A stretch of 8,830 bases of DNA, from positions 1-8,830 of the forward strand of contig JAFAZL010000561.1 of NCBI GenBank assembly GCA_019239815.1, written 5' to 3'. Position numbers and translations under genes: made by a program. The notes below the pieces were generated by a model. It saw nothing but the letters and a program-made list of their open reading frames with translations. It was not told the DNA's origin and did no database searches. Position 1 is the first letter of the stretch, and the number at the start of each line of letters is the position of its first letter. The stretch is from Acidobacteriota bacterium. Its GTDB lineage: Bacteria > Acidobacteriota > Terriglobia > Acidoferrales > UBA7541. This document shows, in pieces, positions 1 to 7,148 of this stretch.

Positions 1-37
1 AGGGTGAGTTTTCTGCTGAACTTTAGGAGGGAAACTT

Positions 38-1315
38 CTAGCAGGCCAACCGCGATCTATTGAGGGAAAAACCATTCAACGGGCCGAGCGCTGTCACCGC
101 GATCTGCTCCGGCCGGAAAAATTCACGCGCGATCGACTGAATCTGTTCGCGGGTTACCGTCTCAATCCCCGCAAGAATCTCATCCAGAGAATAAAACCGC
201 CGAAAATACAATTCCTGCCGCGCCAGATTCGACATCCGCGAACTGGTCGATTCCAGCGACAACATCAATGAGCCCTTCAAGTGATTCTTGGCCCGCCGCA
301 ACTCCTCGTCCGTCACCAGCGTCTCTTTCAAATCTCGAAACTCTTTGACGATCAGATCGATCACCTGATCGACCGTTTCCTTCGCCGTTCCTGCATACAC
401 CGTCATCATGCCCGCGTCGGAATACGGTGTCAGTTCGCTGAACACCGCATACGCCAGCCCCTGCTTCTCGCGAATATTCTGAAACAGGCGCGATGACATC
501 CCGCCGCCCAGCAAATTGTTCATCACCGCCACCGCAAATCGCCGCTCATCGGCCAGCGGCACCGACGGCACACCGATGCACACGTGCACCTGCTCCAGAT
601 CGCGCTTCGACTCAATGTGAATCGGCGCCCGCGTTCCCGGTGCGGAGGCCTCGTCGATCTCACCCGAAGCCTGCAGCCCGCCAAACTCACGCTCCACCAA
701 TTCCATCACCGCTTCGTGGCTGACATTCCCCGCCGCCGACAGCACCAGATGATCCGGCGCGAACCATCGCTGAAACCGTTTCCGCAGCGCTTCGCGATTG
801 AATTTTTTAACAGTGTCCGGCGTCCCCAGAATCGGCCGCCCCAGTGGATGCTCCGGCCAGAACCCGCGCGTAAAGATCTCATGCAGCAGATATTCCGGAT
901 TGTCGAGATCCATCTTGATCTCTTCCAGAACTACCTGCCGCTCTTTCTTCACATCTTCCGTATCGAACTTCGGCCGCAGCACCAGGTCCGCGATCACATC
1001 GAACGCAATCGGCAAATGATCGTCGAGCACTTTCGCGTTGAAACAAATCTGCTCTTTCGACGTGAACGCATCCAGCATCCCGCCGACAGAATCCATCTCC
1101 CGCGCAATTGCTTCCGCCGACCGCCGCTCCGTCCCCTTGAACACCATATGTTCCATGAAATGCGCCAGCCCATTCTCTTCACGCACTTCGCGCCGCGACC
1201 CGTTGCGCACCCACACGCCCACGCTCACCGACCGCACGTGCGTCATCGTCTCGGTCAGCACAACCAAGCCGTTCGGCAACACCCTCTTTTGTATGTCGCG
1301 CGCTTCGGTAGTCAT
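38..1315 (-). CDS. M16B family zinc metallopeptidase (processing-peptidase-like)
   Basis: This predicted cytoplasmic zinc endopeptidase belongs to the M16 (pitrilysin / mitochondrial processing peptidase) family, subfamily B. The inverted zinc motif HFMEH is seen at residues 52-56, counting from the ATG. The distal glutamate ligand lies in the VVLEEI segment near residue 131. The C-terminal half carries the family's Arg/Tyr pair region (REKQGLAYAVFSE), which orients substrate in the closed clamshell. About 425 residues is the usual length for M16B proteins, which work as homodimers. I see no signal peptide or membrane segment. The start is ambiguous because GTG (1318) directly precedes ATG (1315). 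I chose the ATG, although neither has a clear Shine-Dalgarno sequence. The C-terminus extends about 11 residues beyond the usual LGPL end. The next gene upstream on the same strand, the dioxygenase, is 180 bp away, so this gene is probably a separate unit. The natural substrate is unknown; small peptides or protein fragments are typical for the family. Confidence 0.93.
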   Translation of the reverse strand: MTTEARDIQKRVLPNGLVVLTETMTHVRSVSVGVWVRNGSRREVREENGLAHFMEHMVFKGTERRSAEAIAREMDSVGGMLDAFTSKEQICFNAKVLDDHLPIAFDVIADLVLRPKFDTEDVKKERQVVLEEIKMDLDNPEYLLHEIFTRGFWPEHPLGRPILGTPDTVKKFNREALRKRFQRWFAPDHLVLSAAGNVSHEAVMELVEREFGGLQASGEIDEASAPGTRAPIHIESKRDLEQVHVCIGVPSVPLADERRFAVAVMNNLLGGGMSSRLFQNIREKQGLAYAVFSELTPYSDAGMMTVYAGTAKETVDQVIDLIVKEFRDLKETLVTDEELRRAKNHLKGSLMLSLESTSSRMSNLARQELYFRRFYSLDEILAGIETVTREQIQSIAREFFRPEQIAVTALGPLNGFSLNRSRLAC

Positions 1316-1415
1316 CACAGGTAGTGTGGCACAGCCCGCAATAAAGGAAAAACGGTACGGGCCTTAGTACGAGCTTCAGCTTAGAACTGTCTTAACTTTA
1401 CTGTCGTCAACTAAC

Positions 1416-1466
1416 TTCGCTGCCGGACTAACTCGCGGCCTCTGCGGGACTCTCTGCCGCGTTTTT
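1416..1466. repeat. Degenerate CTCNGCG-type intergenic repeat, copy C
   Basis: This GC-rich stretch lies between the peptidase and the dioxygenase. Its reverse complement contains CGCAGAGG and GCGAGTTAG blocks. These closely match blocks in the better-preserved repeat at 8565-8609 and, less well, the one at 3340-3383. It is the most degraded of the three copies and could be coincidental. Confidence 0.4.
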
Positions 1467-1491
1467 CGAGTTTCGAATTTCGAGTTTCGAT
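1464..1491. repeat. Four tandem heptamers, TTTCGAN
   Basis: Four adjacent 7-bp units read TTTCGAG, TTTCGAA, TTTCGAG and TTTCGAT. They end 4 bp before the stop codon of the cysteine dioxygenase gene, on its downstream side. The internal TTCGAA is palindromic, but the array forms no convincing terminator stem. Its function is unknown. Confidence 0.8.
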
Positions 1492-1495
1492 TCTC

Positions 1496-2092
1496 CTAAA
1501 TCAGCTTCTCTTCCGGATTCAACTTCCCATACTCGCTCGTGTAATGCAGCGGCACATCCCGATACGTCCCCTTCTCCCGCTGATACACCTCGCACGTATC
1601 AAACGGCTTCGAATACACATGAATGCTCACCGCACGCTGATTGAACTCCGGCAAATTCAGCACCTGATGCACCGGCTCCAGCGGATCGACATACACCGGA
1701 TGCGCCGCGTCCATCTCGTAAATATCCGTCGGCAAAATGTGACACGTCCCGAGCGCCGCGTCCTGATCCGTCACGCGAAAATTCTGAATCTTCAATCTTC
1801 CGATCGGCGCCGACATCCAGCAATTCTGATCGCGATGATTGTGCACGCGGCTCGACTGCCCGATCTCCCAGCAAATCGCCATGCATTCAAAGATGTCGTT
1901 CTTGAAGATCAGGTTGCGCGTGTAATTGCCCTTCGAAAAATAAAGATACTTGTCCAACGTCTCCGGCTTGACCGCGTGCGCGATGATGTAATCCTGCACA
2001 TTCTGCAGCGTGAACTCGCGCTCCGACATTGCCGCAAGCCCCGCCACCCAATCCGAAATTGCCACCCGCTCAACGCCGACTTGCTTTTCCAT
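1496..2092 (-). CDS. Cysteine dioxygenase, type I (cupin)
   Basis: The predicted reaction is oxidation of L-cysteine by O2 to cysteine sulfinate on a mononuclear non-haem iron, in the cytoplasm. The 198-residue length fits the CDO family. The iron ligands appear as H84 and H86 (VHNHRDQNC) and H142 (VHQVLN). R59 in the YTRNL segment matches the carboxylate-binding Arg60 of mammalian CDO. H158 and Y160 in SIHVYSKPFDTC match His155 and Tyr157. C91, seven residues after H84, occupies the position of mammalian Cys93, which forms the Cys-Tyr thioether; many bacterial CDOs have Gly there. The ATG is well supported by a GGAGGT Shine-Dalgarno 8 nt upstream. A TATAAT box lies about 50 bp upstream. The gene diverges from rlmN. 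A 3-mercaptopropionate dioxygenase is the main alternative, but the conserved Arg60 equivalent favours cysteine. Confidence 0.94.
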   Translation of the reverse strand: MEKQVGVERVAISDWVAGLAAMSEREFTLQNVQDYIIAHAVKPETLDKYLYFSKGNYTRNLIFKNDIFECMAICWEIGQSSRVHNHRDQNCWMSAPIGRLKIQNFRVTDQDAALGTCHILPTDIYEMDAAHPVYVDPLEPVHQVLNLPEFNQRAVSIHVYSKPFDTCEVYQREKGTYRDVPLHYTSEYGKLNPEEKLI

Positions 2093-2100
2093 ATGTAAAA

Positions 2101-2106
2101 ACCTCC
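2101..2106 (-). promoter_or_regulatory. Shine-Dalgarno of the cysteine dioxygenase gene
   Basis: The minus strand reads GGAGGT, 8 nt before the ATG at 2092. This near-perfect anti-16S match fixes the start of the dioxygenase. Confidence 0.85.
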
Positions 2107-2144
2107 GCAGGGCACACCCGGAGTTTTTCTGTTGTTACCCACCG

Positions 2145-2150
2145 ATTATA
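2145..2150 (-). promoter_or_regulatory. -10 element of the cysteine dioxygenase gene
   Basis: The minus strand reads TATAAT, a perfect sigma-70-type -10 hexamer, about 52 bp before the start codon. That would give a leader of roughly 45 nt. There is no good -35 at 17 bp. A TTGGCG lies upstream but with only a 12-bp spacer, so the promoter would be weak or activator-dependent. Confidence 0.5.
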
Positions 2151-2200
2151 GCGCCGTTTCACCGCCAATCGGCGTGATCGCACCGTTTGTGTTTCCTCGA

Positions 2201-2209
2201 TGCTAAAAT
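2201..2209 (+). promoter_or_regulatory. Extended -10 element of rlmN
   Basis: TGCTAAAAT has the TGn extension followed by TAAAAT, one mismatch from the consensus hexamer. It lies 19 bp before the rlmN ATG, predicting a very short leader of about 13 nt. No convincing -35 is seen, which fits an extended -10 promoter. Confidence 0.4.
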
Positions 2210-2228
2210 ATTCGAGCGGCAAACTGTC

Positions 2229-3326
2229 ATGCCCATCGAACTCCTCGGCCAATCCAAGCAACAACTCACCGATCTCGCCGTCTCCCTCGGCGAGCCCTCC
2301 TACCGCGGCGCCCAGCTCTATCAAGCCCTCTACGTCGAACGCATCTTCGACCTCGCAAAAATGTCCACGCTCCCCGCCGCGTTCCGCGAACGCCTGGCCA
2401 ACGAAACAAAAATCACGCTTCCGATCATCCGGCAGCGCTACAACTCCATCGACGGCTCCGTCCGCTATCTTTTCGCTCTCCCGCCCGGCGACGACCGCGC
2501 CACCTCTCGCCCCGCCAGCGTCGAAGCCGTGTTCATGCCCAGCGACGGCCGCCAGACCATCTGCATCTCCACGCAAGCCGGTTGCGCCGTCGATTGCCAG
2601 TTCTGCCTCACCGCGCAACTCGGCCTCATCCGCAATCTCACGCCCGGCGAAATCGTCGCCCAAGTCCTCATCCCGCTCGAAGAACACAAAGACGCGCTCC
2701 AGCCCAACACCAACATCGTCCTCATGGGCCAGGGCGAGCCGCTCCTAAACTTCGACAACGTCACCGCCGCTCTCCGCCTCCTCCTCGATCCCAAAGGCAT
2801 CGCCATCTCGCCCAAACACGCGACGCTCTCCACCAGCGGCATCGTCCCCGGCATCGAAAAACTCGCCAACGAACCCGTCCGCCCCGGCCTCGCCATCTCT
2901 CTCAACGCCTCCAACGACGAACAGCGCGACACGCTGATGCCCATCAACAAAAAATATCCGCTCGCCGCTCTGATGAAGGCCTGCCGCGAATACCCGCTCC
3001 GCTCCTGGGAATACCTCATGTTCGAATACGTCATGCTCGGCGGCGTCAACGATTCCCTCGCCGACGCCAAGCGCGTCGTAAAACTCCTCGCGCCGCTCAA
3101 AGCCTGCAAAGTAAATCTCATCCCGTGGAATCCCGGCTCGTTGCCGTTCCACGAATCCTCCCCCGAAGTCATCGATGTGTTCCAAAAGCACTTGATCGAA
3201 CGCAGCATCCCCACCTTCGTCCGCCACTCCCGCGGCCGCGACGTCATGGCCGCCTGCGGCCAACTCGCCCTCAACGAACTCACCTCCGCCCCCACCCCTG
3301 CCTCCCCGCTCCCCGTCCTCCCTTAA
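2229..3326 (+). CDS. rlmN: Dual-specificity 23S rRNA A2503 / tRNA A37 C2-methyltransferase RlmN
   Basis: This radical SAM enzyme methylates C2 of adenosine 2503 in 23S rRNA and, in many bacteria, A37 of some tRNAs. The [4Fe-4S] motif CxxxCxxC is at C119, C123 and C126 (CAVDCQFC). The two mechanistic cysteines are both present: C112 (ICISTQ), equivalent to E. coli Cys118, and C343 in the SRGRDVMAACGQL motif, equivalent to Cys355. The SAM-contacting segment reads MGQGEPLLNFDNV, with Gln where many homologues have Met (GMGEP). At 365 residues the length is normal. The final 15 or so residues form a Pro/Ala-rich tail with no family counterpart that I recognise. I chose the ATG at 2229, preceded by GAGCGG 9 nt upstream. 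A TTG at 2187 would add 14 unlikely residues and lie upstream of the likely promoter. RlmN is favoured over the resistance enzyme Cfr because of the housekeeping context and the overall motif pattern. Confidence 0.95.
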   Translation: MPIELLGQSKQQLTDLAVSLGEPSYRGAQLYQALYVERIFDLAKMSTLPAAFRERLANETKITLPIIRQRYNSIDGSVRYLFALPPGDDRATSRPASVEAVFMPSDGRQTICISTQAGCAVDCQFCLTAQLGLIRNLTPGEIVAQVLIPLEEHKDALQPNTNIVLMGQGEPLLNFDNVTAALRLLLDPKGIAISPKHATLSTSGIVPGIEKLANEPVRPGLAISLNASNDEQRDTLMPINKKYPLAALMKACREYPLRSWEYLMFEYVMLGGVNDSLADAKRVVKLLAPLKACKVNLIPWNPGSLPFHESSPEVIDVFQKHLIERSIPTFVRHSRGRDVMAACGQLALNELTSAPTPASPLPVLP

Positions 3327-3339
3327 TTTTGCGAGTGCT

Positions 3340-3383
3340 TCTCCGCGTTCCTCAGCGATCTCGGCGTCTCTGCGTTATCTTTT
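3340..3383. repeat. Degenerate CTCNGCGT-type intergenic repeat, copy A
   Basis: Starting 13 bp after the rlmN stop, this block consists of consecutive 8-10 bp units resembling CTCNGCGT and ends in TTATCTTTT. It aligns along its whole length with the block after pgeF (8565-8609), with one indel and several substitutions, including an identical TTATCTTTT end. No hairpin is evident. It could be a small mobile or amplified intergenic repeat. Confidence 0.65.
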
Positions 3384-3412
3384 GGTTTTTTCTTCGTGCT
3401 CACCACCTCTGA

Positions 3413-3418
3413 TAGAAT
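3413..3418 (+). promoter_or_regulatory. Possible -10 element of the kinase gene
   Basis: TAGAAT lies about 60 bp before the kinase start, after the T-rich end of the repeat. The corresponding -35 position reads TTCTTC, a weak match. It is the best promoter-like sequence in the 152-bp gap, but weak evidence on its own. Confidence 0.3.
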
Positions 3419-3437
3419 CCACCGAACCGCAACAACC

Positions 3438-3482
3438 ATGCCCCAATCGCAACGCGCACTTTTCTTGGAGCAATCGTCTTGA
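3438..3482 (+). CDS. Possible 14-codon leader ORF overlapping the kinase start
   Basis: The only ATG between the putative promoter and the kinase opens a 14-codon frame, [14 protein letters not shown]. Its TGA stop (3480-3482) overlaps the kinase TTG start (3479-3481) as TTGA. The overlap suggests translational coupling, and the kinase Shine-Dalgarno lies inside this frame. I see no good ribosome-binding site for the mini-ORF itself, so it may be accidental. Confidence 0.2.
   Translation: MPQSQRALFLEQSS
3467..3470 (+). promoter_or_regulatory. Shine-Dalgarno of the kinase gene, supporting a TTG start
   Basis: GGAG lies 8 nt before the TTG at 3479. No in-frame ATG occurs upstream between the putative promoter and this point. 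The resulting N-terminus, [11 protein letters not shown], matches the usual opening of this kinase family. Confidence 0.65.
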
Positions 3483-6400
3483 TCGGCCGCACCCTAGCTC
3501 ACTACCGCATCGTCAGCTCCCTCGGCGCCGGCGGCATGGGTGAGGTCTATCGCGCCACCGACACCAAGCTCCAGCGCGACGTGGCCCTCAAAGTTCTCCC
3601 ACCCGACACCGCGGCCGATCCCGATCGCTTCGCTCGCTTCCAACGCGAAGCCCGCGCCGTCGCTGCGCTCAATCACCCGCACATCGTCACCATCTTTTCC
3701 GTCGAAGAGTCCGACGGCATCCACTTCCTCACCATGGAACTCGTCGAAGGTCAGTCCCTCGACCGCCTCACGCACCCCGGCGGCCTCCCCGCCGCGCAAA
3801 TCATCGAAATCGCCAAGGCTGTCGCCGACGCGCTCTCTGCCGCACACGAAAAAGGCATCGTCCATCGCGACCTCAAGCCCGCCAACGTCATGGTCACCCA
3901 TGACGGCCGCGTCAAAATCCTCGATTTCGGCCTCGCAAAAGACATCAACGCCCAAAGCCCCGCTGGCGACGCCACCATGACTTCCGCACAAACGCAAATC
4001 GGCGTCGTCATGGGCACACCCGCCTATATGTCGCCCGAACAAGTCTCTGGCCGCCCGCTCGACCATCGCACCGACATTTTTTCCCTCGGCGTCCTTCTCC
4101 ACGAAATGTGCACCGGCCGCCGCCCGTTCACCGGCCAATCTTCCGCCGAGCTGACGTCAGCGATCCTGCGCGACGATCCTCCATCCGTCGCCGACACGCG
4201 CTCCGACCTTCCCAGCGATCTCGCCCGCGTCATCCGCCGCTGCCTCGAAAAAGATCCGCGCCACCGCCTGCAAACCGCCCGCGACGTCACCAACGAATTT
4301 CGCGACATGGCGCGCACTGCCGGCACAGGCTCTTCCTCGCGCCAAACATCGGCGCCGAGTCCCGCTCCACCGTCGCGGCCCGCCACCACACCGAGTTCCG
4401 GCTCCACTCACTCCACCATTCGCGAAGACGAAGGTTTCTGGGTCGCCGTCCTCCCCTTCAAATTCAGTGGAAGCAGCCCCGATCTCGCCGCACTCGCCGA
4501 AGGCCTCACCGACGACATCGTCACCAGCATGTCGAAGTTCTCCTACCTTCGCGTCGTCGCCCGCGGTTCCACCGCCCGCTACGCGCAACAAGCTGTGGAC
4601 ATCCGCGCCGTCGCCAAAGAACTCGGCGCCCGCTATGTGTTGGAAGGCAGCATCCGCCAGGCCGGCCCCAAAGTCCGGATCGCAACTCAACTCATCGACG
4701 CCGCCTCCGGGACGAGCCTCTGGGCCGGCAGCTACGACCGGGCTTTCACTCCCGACTCCACCCTCGATCTTCTCGACGACGTCGTCCCGCGCATCGTCGC
4801 CACTGTCGGCGACACCCAAGGCATCCTCGTCCACAGCATGACCGAGGCTCTCCGCAATCGCGATCCCGAATCGCTCACTCCCCACGAAGCCTTACTCCGC
4901 AGTTTCGGATTCCATCAGCACGTGACCGCCGAAGAACAACGCGTCGGCATCATCGCTCTCGAACGAGCGGTAAAACTCGAACCCGATCGCGCTGATTGCT
5001 GGGCCATGCTCTCCTGGCTCTATCGCGCCGAGTATTCGCACAACTACAACGTGCGGCCCAACTCCATGGATCGGTCTCTCGAAGCCGCCCGCCGCGCTGT
5101 CGCTCTCGCGCCATCGAGCCACATCGCCAACGCCGCTCTCGCCTCCGCCTTCTACTTCCGCCACGAATTCGGCTCTTTTCGTCCCGCCGCCGAGCGCGCC
5201 CTGTCTCTCAACGTCGTGGACGGCTACGTCACCGCTTTCCTCGGCATGGAGTTGGCCTACTCCGGCGATTGGGAACGAGGCTGTGCCCTCGCTGAGCGTG
5301 CCACGCAGCTCAACGCTAATTACCCAAGTTGGTACGTTTTCGCCATGATCGTCAACGCGTATCGCCTGGGCGACGCTCAGCGCGCTCTCGACCTCATGCT
5401 GCGCGTCAACATGCCCGGACTGTGGACCGCGCACATGATGCTCGCCGCGGTTGCCGCACAGGCCGGAGACCTCGTCCAAGCTCGCGCGGCCTTGCAACGG
5501 TTGCTGAACCTGCGCCCGGATTTCGGCGCAATTGCACGTGAAGAACTTTCGAAGTGGTGGCAGCCCGACATCGTCGAGCAGTTGATCGGCGATCTCCGCA
5601 AAGCCGGACTCGAAATATCGTCATCCGCCGCGACACCGACCTTGGCCGCGGGCCCGACGACGGCGCAACCTTCGACAGGCGCCCGCACTCCGTCAGGAGA
5701 AACTCGCGCGACCGAAGGCTTCTGGGTCGCCGTCCTTCCCTTCCGCACCGGCAGCGGCGACGCCAATCTTGAATCTCTCGCCGACGGCCTCACCGAGGAC
5801 ATCACTACCGGGCTTTCCCGCTTCCCTTACCTTCAAGTCATCGCCTACAACTCCGCGATGGCTTACAAAGATCGCGCCGGCGACATCCGCGAGGTCGGCC
5901 GCGCTCTCGGCGCGCGTTATGCCCTTGAAGGCAGCATTCGTAAACGCGGGCCTGCAGTCCGCATCAACGCGCAACTTATCGATGCGCTAAGTGGCACTCA
6001 ACTCTGGTCCGAATCCTACGATTGCGAAATCACGTGCGAAGATGCTTTCCAGGTCCAGGATGACATCACCGACCAGATCGTCACTTCCGTCGCCGATGGC
6101 TACGGCGTTCTCGTCCGCTCCATGGCCGCTGCCACGCGCGACCGCAATCTAAACGAGCTCACCGCCTCCGAACTCGTCTTGCGCTACTACGCCTTCATGC
6201 AGCAGGTCAATCCACACGAGCATGGCGTTCTTCGCGACGCGCTCGAACGCGCGGTCGAGCGCGAACCCAATCACGCCAATGCTTGGGCGTGCCTTTCCAG
6301 CATCTATCAACTGGAATATTTCGATCGATTCAATCCACGCGAAAATCCACTCGAGCGTGCGCATGATGCCGCTTGGCGCGCTGTCAAACTCGATCCCGCA

Positions 6401-6946
6401 TGCCAGGCCGGCTGGAAGGAACTCGCTGGCGTCCAATTCTTCAACCGCGATTTCGTCGCCTTTCGCGAAACCGCACAACGCGCCATGTCTCTCAATTCGC
6501 GCGACGGCACCACCTGGGCTTACATGGCCATCATGCTGGCTTTCTCCGGCGAGTGGGAGCGCGGCATCGCACTCGCCCAACGAACACTCGATCTCAACCG
6601 TCACCATCCCGGCTGGTACTACCTCGTCTTTGTTCACTACCACTACCGTAAGGGCGACTACAAAACTGCTTTGCAATTCAACAAAAAAATGAACATGCCC
6701 GAATTCCACTGGATGCAACTCGGGAGAATCGCCTGCTGCGGTATGCTCGGCCGCCTCGACGAAGCTCGCACCGCCATCGATGCCCTCCGCAAATACAACC
6801 CCGTGTTCCTCGACCTCAACAACGTCCGCGACGACATCTCCACCTGGGACCCCGAACCCGCCGAAGTAGACAAATTCCTCCTCGGCCTCCAAAAAGCCGG
6901 CCTGAAATTCGGCCCCTCGGACTCCGTCGGCGGAGCCAGCCTGTAG
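3479..6946 (+). CDS. Ser/Thr protein kinase with two TolB-like/TPR cassettes
   Basis: This 1155-residue Hanks-type kinase is fused to a duplicated sensory or scaffold half. Kinase domain (about 9-275): glycine loop GAGGMGEV (16-23), VALK lysine K38, αC glutamate E57, HRDLKPAN (129-136), DFG (149-151), [10 protein letters not shown] (179-188) and D199. All catalytic residues are present and the HRD arginine marks an RD kinase. A Pro/Ser/Thr-rich linker (279-318) follows. Cassette 1 (319-713) starts FWVAVLPF, contains [12 protein letters not shown] and LIDAASGT, then TPR-like helices, and ends LRKAGLEI. A second linker (714-746) leads to cassette 2 (747-1144), which again starts FWVAVLPF and ends LQKAGLKF. 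The TolB-like domain is the COG5616 type, common beside adenylate cyclases, kinases or CadC regulators. I see no signal peptide or hydrophobic membrane segment, so the protein is probably cytosolic. It should phosphorylate Ser/Thr, with the cassettes binding partners or ligands. The substrates are unknown. The TTG start has GGAG 8 nt upstream. Confidence 0.93.
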   Translation: MIGRTLAHYRIVSSLGAGGMGEVYRATDTKLQRDVALKVLPPDTAADPDRFARFQREARAVAALNHPHIVTIFSVEESDGIHFLTMELVEGQSLDRLTHPGGLPAAQIIEIAKAVADALSAAHEKGIVHRDLKPANVMVTHDGRVKILDFGLAKDINAQSPAGDATMTSAQTQIGVVMGTPAYMSPEQVSGRPLDHRTDIFSLGVLLHEMCTGRRPFTGQSSAELTSAILRDDPPSVADTRSDLPSDLARVIRRCLEKDPRHRLQTARDVTNEFRDMARTAGTGSSSRQTSAPSPAPPSRPATTPSSGSTHSTIREDEGFWVAVLPFKFSGSSPDLAALAEGLTDDIVTSMSKFSYLRVVARGSTARYAQQAVDIRAVAKELGARYVLEGSIRQAGPKVRIATQLIDAASGTSLWAGSYDRAFTPDSTLDLLDDVVPRIVATVGDTQGILVHSMTEALRNRDPESLTPHEALLRSFGFHQHVTAEEQRVGIIALERAVKLEPDRADCWAMLSWLYRAEYSHNYNVRPNSMDRSLEAARRAVALAPSSHIANAALASAFYFRHEFGSFRPAAERALSLNVVDGYVTAFLGMELAYSGDWERGCALAERATQLNANYPSWYVFAMIVNAYRLGDAQRALDLMLRVNMPGLWTAHMMLAAVAAQAGDLVQARAALQRLLNLRPDFGAIAREELSKWWQPDIVEQLIGDLRKAGLEISSSAATPTLAAGPTTAQPSTGARTPSGETRATEGFWVAVLPFRTGSGDANLESLADGLTEDITTGLSRFPYLQVIAYNSAMAYKDRAGDIREVGRALGARYALEGSIRKRGPAVRINAQLIDALSGTQLWSESYDCEITCEDAFQVQDDITDQIVTSVADGYGVLVRSMAAATRDRNLNELTASELVLRYYAFMQQVNPHEHGVLRDALERAVEREPNHANAWACLSSIYQLEYFDRFNPRENPLERAHDAAWRAVKLDPACQAGWKELAGVQFFNRDFVAFRETAQRAMSLNSRDGTTWAYMAIMLAFSGEWERGIALAQRTLDLNRHHPGWYYLVFVHYHYRKGDYKTALQFNKKMNMPEFHWMQLGRIACCGMLGRLDEARTAIDALRKYNPVFLDLNNVRDDISTWDPEPAEVDKFLLGLQKAGLKFGPSDSVGGASL
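4433..5617 (+). repeat. TolB-like/TPR cassette 1 (intragenic repeat unit)
   Basis: This stretch encodes kinase residues 319-713. It pairs collinearly with cassette 2 at 5717-6910. Shared anchors in the same order are GFWVAVLPF, LAxGLTxDI, LGARYxLEGSIR, QLIDAxSGTxLW, ALERAVxxEP, AxSGxWERGxAL and the terminal KAGL. The TolB-like part spans about 319-450 and the TPR-like part about 485-700. The copies are clearly diverged, so the duplication is old. Confidence 0.85.
5717..6910 (+). repeat. TolB-like/TPR cassette 2 (intragenic repeat unit)
   Basis: This stretch encodes kinase residues 747-1144, 398 residues against 395 in cassette 1. The near-equal length and matching ends indicate duplication of a whole module. 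Differences include extra cysteines ([12 protein letters not shown]) and a more aromatic TPR region ([16 protein letters not shown]), so the two copies may bind different partners. Confidence 0.85.
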
Positions 6947-6970
6947 CCGCGGTCGTCTCCCAGACCGCGG
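6947..6970. repeat. Palindromic hairpin directly after the kinase stop
   Basis: CCGCGGTC (6947-6954) pairs perfectly with GACCGCGG (6963-6970) around an 8-nt loop. It begins at the first base after the kinase TAG. It is followed by GGTTTAG rather than a T-run, so it is not a canonical intrinsic terminator. It may stabilise the 3' end, act as a weak terminator, or be a REP-like element. Confidence 0.7.
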
Positions 6971-7090
6971 GGTTTAGATTCCACACGACCGACGAGCATC
7001 CGAAGCAACCGCACTCAACGCGTTGTATTCAGACCGAAGTTGAGGAATCTCTCATCGATGTATTCGCGATGCGCTAGCTTTCTGTTGTAC

Positions 7091-7111
7091 GGGCGCAGCA
7101 CTGCTGCGCCC
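7091..7111. repeat. Palindromic hairpin between convergent kinase and acpS genes
   Basis: GGGCGCAGC (7091-7099) pairs perfectly with GCTGCGCCC (7103-7111) around the loop ACT. This is a 9-bp GC-rich stem with no T-tract on either side. Its sequence differs from the palindrome at 6947-6970. It could be a REP-like element or a bidirectional transcription barrier. Apart from these two hairpins I see nothing in the 202-bp gap. Confidence 0.7.
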
Positions 7112-7148
7112 CATGTCCGCACGATCTCAACACTGCACGGCGCCGCAT

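Noticed and set aside
24..31. AGGAGG Shine-Dalgarno-like sequence on the plus strand near the left edge
   Set aside because: No start codon follows at a suitable distance and a TAG comes soon after. It lies just beyond the peptidase stop and looks accidental. I see nothing else in positions 1-37.
584..1324. A 246-codon open frame on the plus strand opposite the M16 peptidase
   Set aside because: It is fully antisense to a gene with clear catalytic motifs, its product is Arg/His/Pro-rich as expected of a GC-rich shadow frame, and it has no recognisable domain.
1382..1410. TTGACG-like -35 on the minus strand upstream of the M16 peptidase
   Set aside because: At 17-bp spacing the -10 position reads GTTCTA, a very poor match, so I did not call a promoter.
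2187..2228. TTG start 14 codons upstream of rlmN
   Set aside because: The added residues do not resemble RlmN N-termini and the TTG lies upstream of the extended -10 element. ATG 2229 gives the expected opening.
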